Made by a program: the position numbers and the translations under genes. The notes under the pieces are model-generated. The model ran no database searches, was not told where the DNA came from, and saw only the letters and a list, made by a program, of their open reading frames with translations. A DNA stretch of 64,000 bases from Glutamicibacter sp002979865 (lineage in GTDB: Bacteria > Actinomycetota > Actinomycetes > Actinomycetales > Micrococcaceae), in contig NZ_CP188297.1 of NCBI RefSeq assembly GCF_050030965.1, positions 3,410,001 to 3,474,000 of the forward strand, written 5' to 3'. Below, piece by piece: positions 1 through 8,646 of this stretch. Positions within the stretch are counted from its first letter, which is position 1, and each line of letters begins with the position of its first letter.

Positions 1-371
1 AATGTCGCGCGGTACAACGCACCGAGCTCCAGATGCGCCGCGGGAAACGTGGTGAAGACCATGCCCAGTGGCGCGCAGCGCGAATCCAACGGAAACACGC
101 GAACAGAGCGCACCACATGGCCCGGTTGAATCCGCATTTGCCTGGCCAGCCCGGGATCTTCGAAGCAACGCACCTCGAACTGCTCGCGCAGCCAATCCAG
201 CAACGCCTGGGCTACCTGCGGCACCGGGGCAAAGCGTTGCACATGGGAGGTCAGCGAATAGCTCTCCGCTGGAGGCCGCTCATCCCAGCGCTGGCCATAG
301 GGGATCAGCGCACCGTGCTCGTCGAAGTAATCCGCCACTTCGATATCTGGGCGCTGGTAGCCGTGAATCAT
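1..371 (-). CDS. DUF6226-like hypothetical protein (3' end outside window)
   Basis: Reading leftwards from an ATG at 371, the frame stays open for 123 codons to the window edge, so the C-terminus is missing. The N-terminus begins MIHGYQRPDIEVADYF and continues with a Tyr/Trp/Asp-rich segment and then an alternating hydrophobic region. I recall this opening from the DUF6226 family of actinobacteria, whose function is unknown; the match is from memory. A Shine-Dalgarno-like CGGAG lies about 9 nt before the ATG. It lies 43 bp downstream of the aldo/keto reductase on the same strand, so the two may be co-transcribed. No signal peptide or membrane segment is visible in the part present. Confidence 0.6.
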   Translation of the reverse strand, partial: MIHGYQRPDIEVADYFDEHGALIPYGQRWDERPPAESYSLTSHVQRFAPVPQVAQALLDWLREQFEVRCFEDPGLARQMRIQPGHVVRSVRVFPLDSRCAPLGMVFTTFPAAHLELGALYRAT

Positions 372-414
372 GTTTGGGTTCTCCGTTTCTGCCGCATGCA
401 GGTATTGCGGGAAT

Positions 415-1248
415 TCAGTGCCCGAACTCATCCGAATCGGTGAAGGGGCCAGCACCAGTATCCATGGCATTGATGGCGGCCATTTCCGACTGGGTGAGCT
501 GGAAATCGAAAATGTCCAGGTTCTCGCTCTGCCGCCGCTGGTCTGCCGATTTCGGTGCCGCGGCCCGCCCGGACTGGACATGCCAGCGCAGGGTCACCTG
601 CGCGCTGCTCTTCCCATGCGCTTGGGCGATCCGGACCAGGGCAGGATGTGAAAGGAATCCAGATTTCTTGCGTCCCAGCGGGGAATAGGCTTCGGTCCGA
701 ACGCCATGCTCGGTGTTGAAACCTTGCCATTCGACGCTTTGCCGTTCAGGATCAACCTGGATCTGGTTCAGCGCCGGCACGTGCCCCGAATCCAGGACGT
801 TCTGCAGCTGGTAGGGCTTGAAGTTCGAGACTCCCGCAGCCCGGATCTTGCCCTCGTCTACTAGTTTGCCCAGCTCAGTGAAGGCTTCGACATAGGTGTT
901 CTGCTGGGGGTTGGGCCAGTGGATCAAGAACAGATCCACATACCCAAGACCCAAGCGGTCCAGGGAGTTCTCCAATGCCTGGCGCACGCCTTGGGCCGAA
1001 TGCCATTGCTTGTTGAACTTGGTGGTTACGAAAATTTCATCGCGATGAAGCCGGCTCTGTGCCAGGGCCTTGCCCACGGCGTCCTCATTCTCGTAGTTCT
1101 CCGCTGTATCAATGCGGCGGTAGCCCACGTCGAGGGCGGACAGCACCGCTGCGGCCGCCTCGTGTCCACGCATGGGCCACGTGCCCAAACCGATCGAGGG
1201 CATGCTCACGCCGCCGGCAAGTTCGAGGGAAGAAATATCAGCAATCAT
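415..1248 (-). CDS. Aldo/keto reductase, NADPH-dependent
   Basis: Product of 277 residues, normal for the AKR superfamily (TIM barrel). The catalytic tetrad is visible: Asp in YRRIDTAENY, Tyr in the same block, Lys in TTKFNKQW and His in LIHWP. The C-terminal NADPH-binding segment has the form PKSADQRRQSENLDIF. It resembles the 2,5-diketo-D-gluconate reductase group, which reduces assorted aldehydes and ketones in the cytosol; the substrate cannot be read from sequence. I chose the ATG at 1248 (MIADISS) because the family usually has about 15 residues before MPSIGLGTW. The frame stays open upstream to 1491, but that part runs antisense through the pdxT start. It is divergent from pdxT. Confidence 0.9.
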   Translation of the reverse strand: MIADISSLELAGGVSMPSIGLGTWPMRGHEAAAAVLSALDVGYRRIDTAENYENEDAVGKALAQSRLHRDEIFVTTKFNKQWHSAQGVRQALENSLDRLGLGYVDLFLIHWPNPQQNTYVEAFTELGKLVDEGKIRAAGVSNFKPYQLQNVLDSGHVPALNQIQVDPERQSVEWQGFNTEHGVRTEAYSPLGRKKSGFLSHPALVRIAQAHGKSSAQVTLRWHVQSGRAAAPKSADQRRQSENLDIFDFQLTQSEMAAINAMDTGAGPFTDSDEFGH

Positions 1249-1407
1249 GTCCTTGAACCTACCAAGTTCCGCCACTTGCCGGGAGGCGGCGTCGAAGAAT
1301 CCGCGACACACCGGGAAACAAAACAGGCGCACGGCGTCTCTGGGTTTAACGTTATTTCGGCGCATTTTTCGTGCTGCCAACCACTGAACACCATGAAGGT
1401 TAGAACC

Positions 1408-2019
1408 ATGCCGAAAATAGGCGTCCTCGCTCTGCAAGGGGATTTCCGCGAACATCTGGCCTCTTTGGAACGGCTCGGGCAGCGCACGCACATGGTGCGC
1501 ACCGTCGTCGATTTGGAGCAGGTTGACGCGCTGGTGATTCCCGGCGGCGAGTCCTCGGTGATTGACCGGCTGTCCCGCAACTACGGGCTAGCTGGTCCCA
1601 TCAAGGAGCGCATCGCAGCAGGCATGCCAGCCTACGGCTCCTGCGCCGGAATGATCATGCTGGCCGATCGCATCGAGAACCCTGCCATCTCGCGAGATGG
1701 CGCGGTACAGCAAAGCTTCGGCGGCATCGACATGACGGTCAAGCGCAACGCGTTCGGGCGCCAGATCGACTCATTCGAGCACCAGCTGGACTTCAACGGG
1801 CAAAATCTCGAAGCGGTGTTCATCCGAGCACCGGAAGCCGTGCAAATTGGCCCGGACGTGCAAGTGATCAGCACCGTTCAAGCGGGGACGGATCACGAAC
1901 AGGGTAGAATTGTTGCAGTACGCCAGGGAAAATTGTTGGCAACCAGCTTTCACCCGGAAGTCACCGGCAGCACCGCTATCCACCAATTTTTCATCAATCT
2001 CACGCGAGGAGACGCTTAA
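1408..2019 (+). CDS. pdxT: Pyridoxal 5'-phosphate synthase glutaminase subunit PdxT
   Basis: Class I glutamine amidotransferase of 203 residues that releases ammonia from glutamine for the PdxS synthase in DXP-independent vitamin B6 synthesis. Visible family signatures are the start MPKIGVLALQGDFREH, the PGGES oxyanion region, the nucleophile Cys in YGSCAGMI and the His-Glu pair in SFHPEVTGS. I chose the ATG at 1408, with GAAGG about 8 nt upstream; an in-frame ATG at 1393 would add five residues. PdxS, often directly upstream in actinobacteria, is not in the window; the preceding divergent genes separate it if it is nearby. Three nucleotides separate pdxT from yebC. Confidence 0.96.
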   Translation: MPKIGVLALQGDFREHLASLERLGQRTHMVRTVVDLEQVDALVIPGGESSVIDRLSRNYGLAGPIKERIAAGMPAYGSCAGMIMLADRIENPAISRDGAVQQSFGGIDMTVKRNAFGRQIDSFEHQLDFNGQNLEAVFIRAPEAVQIGPDVQVISTVQAGTDHEQGRIVAVRQGKLLATSFHPEVTGSTAIHQFFINLTRGDA

Positions 2020-2022
2020 AGC

Positions 2023-2781
2023 ATGTCAGGCCACTCCAAATGGGCAACTACCAAGCACAAGAAGGCCGCGATCGACGCCAAGCGCGCCAAGGCCTTCGCA
2101 AAATTCATCAAGGGCATTGAAGTTGCCGCCCGTGCCGGCGGCGCCGACATGGCCGGCAACCCGGCACTGGAACTTGCTGTCAGCAAGGCCAAGAAGAACT
2201 CCGTGCCGATCAACAACATCGACCGCGCCGTCAAGCGCGGCGCAGGCCTGACCGGCGAGGTCGTCGACTACACCGAGATCATCTATGAAGCACGCGGCCC
2301 GCAGGGCTCGGCCCTGCTGATCGAGTGCCTGACCGACAACAAGAACCGTGCAGCCTCCGAGGTGCGCGTGGGCATCACCCGCAACGGCGGCACCATCGCC
2401 GACCCGGGTTCGGTCGCCTACCTGTTCAACCGCCAGGGCGTTGTCCGCCTGCCCAAGGGCGAGCTGACCGAAGACGACCTGCTGATGGTCGTGCTGGACG
2501 CCGGTGCCGACGAGATCATGGACGAGGACGAGAACTTCGCCATCGTCTGCGACCCTTCGGACCTGCGCGCTGTGGCCGCTGCGCTGGATGAAGCGGACAT
2601 CGCCTACGAGTCCGACGAAATGGAATTCATTCCATCGATGAAGGTCGACCTGGACGTTGAAGGAGCTCGCAAGTTCCTCAAGCTCTACGACGCGCTGGAA
2701 GAACTGGATGATGTCCAGGGCATCTACACCAACGCTGATCTGTCCGACGAGGTTCGCGCCGCGCTGGACGAAGAGCAGTAA
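2023..2781 (+). CDS. yebC: YebC/PmpR family protein
   Basis: Protein of 252 residues with the universal YebC opening MSGHSKWATTKHKKAAIDAKR and the family core NKNRAASEVR and GSVAYLFNRQGVV. The family was first described as DNA-binding transcriptional regulators; recent work on YebC-type proteins supports a role in translation of difficult (proline-rich) sequences. The C-terminus is acidic. It sits between pdxT and ruvC with 3-nt gaps on both sides. The yebC-ruvC-ruvA-ruvB order is widely conserved, probably for co-transcription rather than a shared pathway. Confidence 0.95.
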   Translation: MSGHSKWATTKHKKAAIDAKRAKAFAKFIKGIEVAARAGGADMAGNPALELAVSKAKKNSVPINNIDRAVKRGAGLTGEVVDYTEIIYEARGPQGSALLIECLTDNKNRAASEVRVGITRNGGTIADPGSVAYLFNRQGVVRLPKGELTEDDLLMVVLDAGADEIMDEDENFAIVCDPSDLRAVAAALDEADIAYESDEMEFIPSMKVDLDVEGARKFLKLYDALEELDDVQGIYTNADLSDEVRAALDEEQ

Positions 2782-2784
2782 GGC

Positions 2785-3384
2785 TTGGCCTTACGTGTTG
2801 TTGGCGTCGATCCCGGCCTGACCCGTTGCGGTCTTGCCGTGGTCGACGTCGCTGCAAACAGGCAAGTTTCGCTGGTCGACGTCACCGTCGCCGGCACCCC
2901 TCCGGGCACTCCGCTCGATGCCCGGCTCTTGAAGATCGCCAACGCCATCGACGAATGGCTGGATCTGCATCAGCCCGATGTGCTCGCCTTGGAACGCGTG
3001 TTCGCATCGGCGAACGTCTCCACGGTCATCGGCACCGCGCAGGTCACCGGTGTTGTCATCACCGCGGCAGCGCGACGCGGAATACCCGTGGCCCTGCACA
3101 CGCCGACCGAGGTCAAGGCGGCGGTTACCGGTTCGGGACAGGCCACCAAGGCGGCGATCGGCAAGATGGTTGCCAAGATCTGCCGGCTCGATGAACCGCC
3201 TAAGCCTGCCGACGCCGCTGATGCGGTGGCCTTGGCGATTACCCACGGCTGGCGCGGTGCGGCCACCGGCTCGAATGCCTCGGCCTCCGCGGCTAATGCC
3301 GGTGGTTCGTCGCAGCTGACCGGTGCGCAGCAGGCGTGGATTGCCGCCGAGGCGTCGGCCAAGCGCCGTGCAGTGCGCCGCTAG
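2785..3384 (+). CDS. ruvC: Holliday junction endodeoxyribonuclease RuvC
   Basis: RNase H-fold resolvase of 199 residues that cuts Holliday junctions symmetrically with RuvAB. The four catalytic acids are in place: Asp7 in GVDPGLTRCG, Glu near 68 in ALERVF, and two Asp in the C-terminal DAADAVALA block. It starts with TTG at 2785, three nt after the yebC stop, with TAAGG of the yebC end as possible ribosome-binding site. About 40 extra C-terminal residues, rich in Ala/Ser/Gly with a basic end, extend beyond the E. coli core; such tails are common in actinobacterial RuvC and are probably disordered. Confidence 0.96.
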   Translation: MALRVVGVDPGLTRCGLAVVDVAANRQVSLVDVTVAGTPPGTPLDARLLKIANAIDEWLDLHQPDVLALERVFASANVSTVIGTAQVTGVVITAAARRGIPVALHTPTEVKAAVTGSGQATKAAIGKMVAKICRLDEPPKPADAADAVALAITHGWRGAATGSNASASAANAGGSSQLTGAQQAWIAAEASAKRRAVRR

Positions 3385-3467
3385 CCGGCCAGCACGGCAG
3401 CGGCCCCGACCCACCGGGGAACGCGGCGGATCGATATTCGTAGGTATCTTCGATAAACTGGGTTCGA

Positions 3468-3483
3468 TCGAACATATATCCCA
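3468..3483. promoter_or_regulatory. Possible degenerate LexA (SOS) box before ruvA
   Basis: The actinobacterial LexA consensus is TCGAAC-N4-GTTCGA. Here TCGAAC-ATAT-ATCCCA has a perfect left half and a poor right half (3 of 6). A GTTCGA directly overlaps the left half, making the palindrome GTTCGATCGAAC at 3462-3473. The site lies 9-25 nt before the ruvA start, and ruv genes are SOS-controlled in many bacteria, so the position makes sense. The match itself is weak. Confidence 0.3.
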
Positions 3484-3492
3484 AGGAGTGGC

Positions 3493-4110
3493 ATGATCAG
3501 CTCATTGACCGGCACCGTGCAGGCGGTAGCCCTGAACACCGCGGTAATTGACGTTAACGGCTTCGGGATGCTGGTCAATGCCACCCCCGGGACGCTGTCC
3601 ACCCTGCAGGCAGGACGCGAGGCTACGGTATTCACCTCCATGGTGGTCCGCGAGGATTCGATGACCCTCTTCGGCTTCGCCACCGCTGAGGAACGCGATG
3701 TCTTCGAGGTCCTGGTTTCCGTATCGGGCATCGGGCCGCGCACAGGCTTGGCCATCTTGGCGGTGCACTCTCCGGAGGAAGTCCGCATCGCGGCGAACAC
3801 CAAGGACACCGCCGCTTTCACCAAGGTATCGGGCATTGGCCCCAAGGGCGCGAGCCGCATCGTGCTGGAACTGAACGGCAAGCTGATCCCGACTGGCGCG
3901 CCAGTGGCCCCGGTTTCCGGCGGCGGCAACGCGAGCGTCTGGGAACCGCAGGTGATCGAGGCGCTGACCGGCCTGGGCTGGAGCGAAAAGGATGCAACCA
4001 GCACCCTGAAATCGCTGTCCAAGGCTGATCCAGATGTCGTTGCCACCGGCAACGTCGCAGAAATCTTGCGTGCTGCACTGCGCAGCATGTCCAGCGGAAC
4101 CCGCGCCTAA
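3493..4110 (+). CDS. ruvA: Holliday junction branch migration protein RuvA
   Basis: Junction-binding subunit of 205 residues, normal length. The start MISSLTGTVQAV is the OB-fold domain I. Two helix-hairpin-helix motifs follow, VSVSGIGPRTGLAIL and VSGIGPKGASRIVLEL. The C-terminal domain III (GLGWSEKDATSTLKSL), which contacts RuvB, is present. The ATG at 3493 is preceded by AAGGAG at 3483-3488. The 108-bp gap from ruvC is longer than elsewhere in this cluster and could hold a separate promoter. Confidence 0.96.
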   Translation: MISSLTGTVQAVALNTAVIDVNGFGMLVNATPGTLSTLQAGREATVFTSMVVREDSMTLFGFATAEERDVFEVLVSVSGIGPRTGLAILAVHSPEEVRIAANTKDTAAFTKVSGIGPKGASRIVLELNGKLIPTGAPVAPVSGGGNASVWEPQVIEALTGLGWSEKDATSTLKSLSKADPDVVATGNVAEILRAALRSMSSGTRA

Positions 4111-4136
4111 GCGGTCTGCGAGAGGATCAACTGATC

Positions 4137-5186
4137 ATGAATGACTCCACCGGGCTCACGAATGCCGGCAGCGAACCCGAGGAACGGGTAATCGAAGCGG
4201 CCCTGCGCCCGCGGAACCTCGACGACTTCGTGGGCCAGTCCCGAGTGCGCCAGCAGCTCTCGCTGGTGCTTGAAGCAGCGAAAATCCGCGAACGCACCGC
4301 GGACCACGTTCTGCTCTCTGGCCCGCCGGGCCTGGGCAAGACCACCTTGTCGATGATTATCGCCGCCGAGATGAACGCGCCATTGCGCATTTCCTCCGGC
4401 CCAGCCATCCAGCATGCCGGTGACTTGGCCGCGATCCTCTCGTCGTTGACCGAAGGCGAGGTGCTGTTCCTCGATGAAATCCACCGCATGTCCCGGCCGG
4501 CCGAGGAAATGCTCTACATGGCCATGGAAGACTTCCGCGTAGATATCATCGTCGGAAAGGGCGCCGGCGCCACGGCCATTCCGCTGGAGCTTCCGCCCTT
4601 CACCCTCGTTGGCGCAACCACGCGCGCCGGACTATTGCCCGGCCCGTTGCGTGACCGCTTCGGCTTCACCGGCCATCTGGAGTTCTACGCGGTCAAGGAG
4701 CTTGAACTGGTTTTGCGCCGTTCGGCCATGATGCTTGATCTGAGCGTCACTTCGGCCGCGTTCACCGAGATCGCCGGACGCTCCCGCGGTACGCCCCGTA
4801 TCGCCAACCGCCTGCTGCGCCGCGTGCGTGACTGGGCGCTGGTGCATAAGCTCGAAGAGATCGATGCCCAAGCGGCCGAGGCCGCCTTGGACATGTACGA
4901 GGTCGATGCACGTGGCCTTGATCGCCTGGACCGGGGTGTGCTCGAAGCCTTATGCACCAAATTCGGCGGGGGACCGGTGGGGCTATCGACCCTGGCCATC
5001 GCCGTGGGTGAAGAAACCGAAACCGTCGAGACCGTCGCAGAGCCATACCTGGTGCGCGAAGGGCTGATGGGCCGGACCCCGCGCGGTCGTATTGCCATGC
5101 CCGGAGCCTGGGCGCATTTGGGCTTGGCGATGCCAAAGGATGCGATCTTCGCCAGTGCGCAAAGCTATGAAAACGATGAGGATTAG
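4137..5186 (+). CDS. ruvB: Holliday junction branch migration helicase RuvB
   Basis: AAA+ motor of 349 residues. Walker A is GPPGLGKTTLS, Walker B is VLFLDEIHR, sensor 1 is LVGATTRAG, the Arg-finger region is LRDRFGF, and sensor 2 is RSRGTPRIANRLLRRVRD. A C-terminal winged-helix domain (GLMGRTPRGRIA) binds DNA. Hexamers drive branch migration on RuvA-bound junctions. The short acidic N-terminal stretch (NAGSEPEERVIE) before the ATPase core is usual. It is the last gene of the ruvCAB block, followed by a hairpin terminator. Confidence 0.97.
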   Translation: MNDSTGLTNAGSEPEERVIEAALRPRNLDDFVGQSRVRQQLSLVLEAAKIRERTADHVLLSGPPGLGKTTLSMIIAAEMNAPLRISSGPAIQHAGDLAAILSSLTEGEVLFLDEIHRMSRPAEEMLYMAMEDFRVDIIVGKGAGATAIPLELPPFTLVGATTRAGLLPGPLRDRFGFTGHLEFYAVKELELVLRRSAMMLDLSVTSAAFTEIAGRSRGTPRIANRLLRRVRDWALVHKLEEIDAQAAEAALDMYEVDARGLDRLDRGVLEALCTKFGGGPVGLSTLAIAVGEETETVETVAEPYLVREGLMGRTPRGRIAMPGAWAHLGLAMPKDAIFASAQSYENDED

Positions 5187-5246
5187 GCAAGCATTACTTC
5201 ACTGCCCGCGTAAATGGTCTGCCGGTTCACCGTGACGCATTAGACT

Positions 5247-5293
5247 AAAGACGCCCGACCTATGCCCGTTTCGGGGCGAGGTGGGGCGTCTTT
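5247..5293 (+). terminator. Hairpin terminator between ruvB and yajC
   Basis: AAAGACGCCC at 5247-5256 pairs perfectly with GGGCGTCTTT at 5284-5293. The 27-nt loop contains its own small stem (GCCC / GGGC). The symmetrical A and T tracts would let it work in either direction. It lies 60 nt after ruvB and about 80 nt before yajC. Confidence 0.7.
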
Positions 5294-5373
5294 GCTGTAT
5301 TACGCCAGAAATAGCCGCAACAGCATCCCAGAACTTCAGATCAAATCGCAACAATTCGTTAGCAGGTAAATAC

Positions 5374-5784
5374 GTGAATCCCCTCGTAATCGCTCAGGCC
5401 GCTGGTGGCGGCTTCAACCCTTCGCTGATCCTGATGGTCGCGCTGTTCGCAGTGCTGATCTTCATGATGTTCCGTGGCCGCAAGAAGCAGTCCGCCCAGC
5501 AGGAGAAGCTGAAGAACAACACCGTGCCAGGCGCCAAAGTGATGACCAACTCGGGTATCTTCGGCACCGTCGTCGGCGTTGACGCAGAGGATCGCGTCCA
5601 GGTCGAGGTCGCACCGGGCGTAGTGCTGAACCTGCACCGTCAGGCCATTGCCACCTTCCTGGACAAGGATGCAGCAACCCCGGCCGTGGCCGACGGCGCA
5701 GCAGAATCCACCAGCACCACCGAAACCCCGGAAGAGTCCCTGCGTCGCCTGAACGATGAGGGCAAGGACGAGCGCAACGCCTAA
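5374..5784 (+). CDS. yajC: Preprotein translocase subunit YajC
   Basis: Small single-span inner membrane protein of 136 residues that associates with SecDF-YidC. The membrane helix follows the start (LILMVALFAVLIFMMF), then the typical basic FRGRKKQ segment and the conserved core GAKVMTNSGIFGTVVGVD. The C-terminal 40 residues are acidic and Thr/Ser rich, as in other actinobacteria. I chose the GTG at 5374, with AGGT about 8 nt upstream; the frame is open further upstream, but that part overlaps the terminator hairpin and lacks membrane character. It is followed by secD after 60 bp. Confidence 0.93.
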   Translation: MNPLVIAQAAGGGFNPSLILMVALFAVLIFMMFRGRKKQSAQQEKLKNNTVPGAKVMTNSGIFGTVVGVDAEDRVQVEVAPGVVLNLHRQAIATFLDKDAATPAVADGAAESTSTTETPEESLRRLNDEGKDERNA

Positions 5785-5844
5785 GTCCCGGGCAGCATAG
5801 CGGTGGCCTGAAGGCCAAGCCACTCAAACGAGAAAGCACAATAG

Positions 5845-7569
5845 ATGTCATCAATCAGACCTGTTAAGCAGGCGCGCAAAGCGTTGCTGTGGTTGCTGAT
5901 CGTCTTCATCATCGCAGCCGGCGTGTTGGTGGGTGGTGCGGCGAACGGTAAAACCGGATGGGGACCGAAGCTCGCCCTCGACCTCGAAGGCGGCACCGAG
6001 ATGATCCTGGCCCCTCGGGTCCAGGGCGACGAAGCGATCAACCAAGAGCAGCTGGACCAAGCGGTGGAGATCATCCGCCAGCGTGTGGACGGTTCCGGTG
6101 TAACCGAATCGGAAATCACCACCCAGTCCGGTCGCAACGTTGTGGTCTCGATGCCGGGCACCCCGGACCAGACCACTCGCGATTTGATCCAGGCTTCGGC
6201 CAACATGGAGTTCCGCCCGGTGCTGATCACCGGCGGCTACGCAGCCACCCCTGAGGAAGATCGCACTCCCAAGGAAGACCTGCCAAAGCCTGAGGGCAAG
6301 CCAGAGAACCCATCGGACACCAACTGGATCACCGCAGAGCTCTTCCAGGAGTTTGAAGGCTACGACTGCGAAACCGAGCTCAAGGACCGCGGCGGGGACG
6401 CTGCGGACCCAGCCAAGCCAATGATCTCCTGCGATACGGACATGGGCGTCAAGTACATCCTTGGCCCACAGGAAATCTCCGGCGACAAGATCAAGGACGC
6501 ATACGCGCAGCTCGCTCGCGGCGTCAATGGTTCGGTCACCGGCGAATGGGTTGTCGTGATCGAGTTCAATGCCGAAGGCACCAAGATCTTCGCCGACACC
6601 ACGCAGCGTCTGATTGCCCTGCAGGGTTCGCAGAACCAGTTCGCGATCGTGCTTGATGGCGAAACCATCTCGGCGCCAACCACCAATGCCGTGATCTCCG
6701 ATGGCCGTCCGCAGATTTCCGGTGGCTTCACCCAGGACACCTCGCAGGCGCTGGCCGAGCAGCTGAAGTACGGCGCACTGCCAATCAGCTTCGACATCCA
6801 GTCAGAGCGCCAGGTTTCTGCAACGCTGGGTGCTGACCAGCTGACCGCGGGCCTCATTGCCGGTGTTATCGGCCTGGTCCTGGTATTCATCTACTCGCTG
6901 TTCCAGTACCGCGCCCTGGGCTTGGTGACCATCGCTTCGCTGCTCGTCGCCGGTGTGCTGACCTACCTCTGCCTGGTCCTGCTTGGCTGGGGCATGAACT
7001 ACCGCCTGTCGCTGGCGGGCGTGGCTGGCTTGATCGTGGCGATCGGCCTGATCGCGGACTCGTTCATCGTGTACTTCGAGCGTGTTCGAGATGAGCTGCG
7101 CGAAGGACGGCCATTGGCAAGCGCCGTGGATATCGGCTGGAAGCGTGCCAAGCGCACCATTCTGGCCTCCAAGGCCGTGAACGTGTTGGCTGCAGTAGTG
7201 CTCTACATCGTTGCCGTGGGCAACGTGCGAGGCTTCGCCTTCACCTTGGGCCTGACCGCAATCGTTGACCTCGTGGTCGTGTACGGACTGACCCATCCAA
7301 CCTTGGTCCTGCTGGCACGCACCAAGTTCTTCGCCAACGGCCACCCGCTCTCGGGCATGGATCCATCGTTGCTTGGCGTCAAGCCGCTGTACCAAGGTGC
7401 AGGCAAGGTTCGCCGCTTCGATGAAAACGTTGTGGCAAACCGCGGCAAGAAGAATGCGAAGGCCTCGGCTGAGGCCGCCAAGCGCATGACCATTGCCGAG
7501 CGTCGCCGTGCACAGGCCGAACAGCCAGCCAGCACGCAGGCCAAGGCCCAGGAGGAGAACAATGAATAA
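5845..7569 (+). CDS. secD: Protein translocase subunit SecD
   Basis: RND-type subunit of 574 residues using proton motive force to help complete protein export. An N-terminal membrane helix (LLWLLIVFIIAAGVLV) is followed by the D1 motif LALDLEGGTEMIL, a large extracytoplasmic domain, and five C-terminal helices beginning near LTAGLIAGVIGLVLVF and including the conserved GLIADSFIVYFERVRDEL. The C-terminal tail is basic and Ala/Gln rich. Its last eight nucleotides contain the secF start (ATGAATAA overlap), implying translational coupling. Confidence 0.96.
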   Translation: MSSIRPVKQARKALLWLLIVFIIAAGVLVGGAANGKTGWGPKLALDLEGGTEMILAPRVQGDEAINQEQLDQAVEIIRQRVDGSGVTESEITTQSGRNVVVSMPGTPDQTTRDLIQASANMEFRPVLITGGYAATPEEDRTPKEDLPKPEGKPENPSDTNWITAELFQEFEGYDCETELKDRGGDAADPAKPMISCDTDMGVKYILGPQEISGDKIKDAYAQLARGVNGSVTGEWVVVIEFNAEGTKIFADTTQRLIALQGSQNQFAIVLDGETISAPTTNAVISDGRPQISGGFTQDTSQALAEQLKYGALPISFDIQSERQVSATLGADQLTAGLIAGVIGLVLVFIYSLFQYRALGLVTIASLLVAGVLTYLCLVLLGWGMNYRLSLAGVAGLIVAIGLIADSFIVYFERVRDELREGRPLASAVDIGWKRAKRTILASKAVNVLAAVVLYIVAVGNVRGFAFTLGLTAIVDLVVVYGLTHPTLVLLARTKFFANGHPLSGMDPSLLGVKPLYQGAGKVRRFDENVVANRGKKNAKASAEAAKRMTIAERRRAQAEQPASTQAKAQEENNE

Positions 7570-8530
7570 GCTAGTCACTTGGGGCAACGAGCTCTACACC
7601 GGCAAGCGTTCCTACCCGTTCACCTCCAAGTACCGGTTGTGGTTCCTGATCGCCGGTATTCTGGTGATGCTGTCGATCCTGCTTCCAGTGGTCAAGGGCG
7701 GCTTCAACCTGGGCATCGACTTCCGCGGTGGTTCTGAATTCACCGTTTCGGATGTGCAGAACACTGATATCTCGATTGGTGAAAAAACTGTTAGCTCGGT
7801 GGCTTCGGGTTCCGAGGCAACGGTCACCAACATTGCTCCGGGCACCATGCGCGTGCAGACTGAGCGTTTGAGCGATGACCAGACCTTGGCCATCGCCGGC
7901 CAGCTCGCGGAGAACTACGGCGTCTCCAGCGATGAAGTTACCAGTAACTTCATCGGCCCAACCTGGGGTGAAGACGTTTCGCGCCAGGCACTGGTTGGCT
8001 TGGTAGTCTTCGTGGTCCTGGTGGGCTTGCTGATGGCTGCCTACTTCCGAACCTGGAAGATGTCGCTGGCAGCGATCGTCGGACTGATTACCGTGGTGAT
8101 CGTGACTGCGGGCATCTACTCGCTGTCCGGTTTCGAAATCACGCCCAGCGCGATCATCGGCTTCCTGACCATTCTGAGCTACTCGCTGTATGACACCGTG
8201 GTGGTTTTCGACAAGGTCCGCGAAAACACCAAGGACTACACCCAGCAGTCCAAGCGCACCTTCGAGCAGCTGGTGAACCTCGCTGTGAACCAGACCCTGG
8301 TTCGCTCGATCAACACCTCGGTCGTTGCCGTGCTTCCAGTGGCCGCGATCCTATTCATCGGTTCCTACCTGCTGGGTGCCGGTACGCTCAAGGACCTGTC
8401 CTTGGCGCTGTTCGTCGGTATCATCGTCTCGGCCCTGTCGACCTTGTTCGTGCAGGCGCCAATGTTCCATTGGCTCCGCCACAAGGACGACGACGTGGTA
8501 GCGCACGATAAGAAGATGGCTGCTGCCTAA
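7562..8530 (+). CDS. secF: Protein translocase subunit SecF
   Basis: Partner of SecD, 322 residues. It has an N-terminal helix (WFLIAGILVMLSILLP), the conserved GGFNLGIDFRGGSEF motif, a small extracytoplasmic domain, then five helices with SYSLYDTVVVFDKVREN as the hallmark of the RND core. The ATG at 7562 lies inside the secD end, and no independent ribosome-binding site is needed if reinitiation occurs. A strong terminator follows 20 nt after the stop. Confidence 0.96.
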   Translation: MNKLVTWGNELYTGKRSYPFTSKYRLWFLIAGILVMLSILLPVVKGGFNLGIDFRGGSEFTVSDVQNTDISIGEKTVSSVASGSEATVTNIAPGTMRVQTERLSDDQTLAIAGQLAENYGVSSDEVTSNFIGPTWGEDVSRQALVGLVVFVVLVGLLMAAYFRTWKMSLAAIVGLITVVIVTAGIYSLSGFEITPSAIIGFLTILSYSLYDTVVVFDKVRENTKDYTQQSKRTFEQLVNLAVNQTLVRSINTSVVAVLPVAAILFIGSYLLGAGTLKDLSLALFVGIIVSALSTLFVQAPMFHWLRHKDDDVVAHDKKMAAA

Positions 8531-8550
8531 ACCGATCCGAAGATCTGAAT

Positions 8551-8582
8551 TTGGTGCTCCCAGCATTTGCTGGGGGCACCAA
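8551..8582 (+). terminator. Terminator after secF
   Basis: TTGGTGC at 8551-8557 pairs with GCACCAA at 8576-8582, and the inner CCCAGCA pairs with TGCTGGG around a TT loop. The stem is long and GC rich; only a short TTC follows rather than a real U-tract. Confidence 0.75.
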
Positions 8583-8611
8583 TTCGCTTAAGCGGGAAGA
8601 TGCGTAATTAG

Positions 8612-8637
8612 TTGTCACCGCCCGAACGTGCTATAAC
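8612..8637 (+). promoter_or_regulatory. Putative rel promoter
   Basis: TTGTCA at 8612-8617 and TATAAC at 8632-8637, with a short 14-nt spacer, would place transcription start near 8644, about 125 nt before the rel ATG. The -10 is good and the spacing is poor, so the -35 assignment is uncertain. Confidence 0.4.
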
Positions 8638-8646
8638 GTTTGAACT

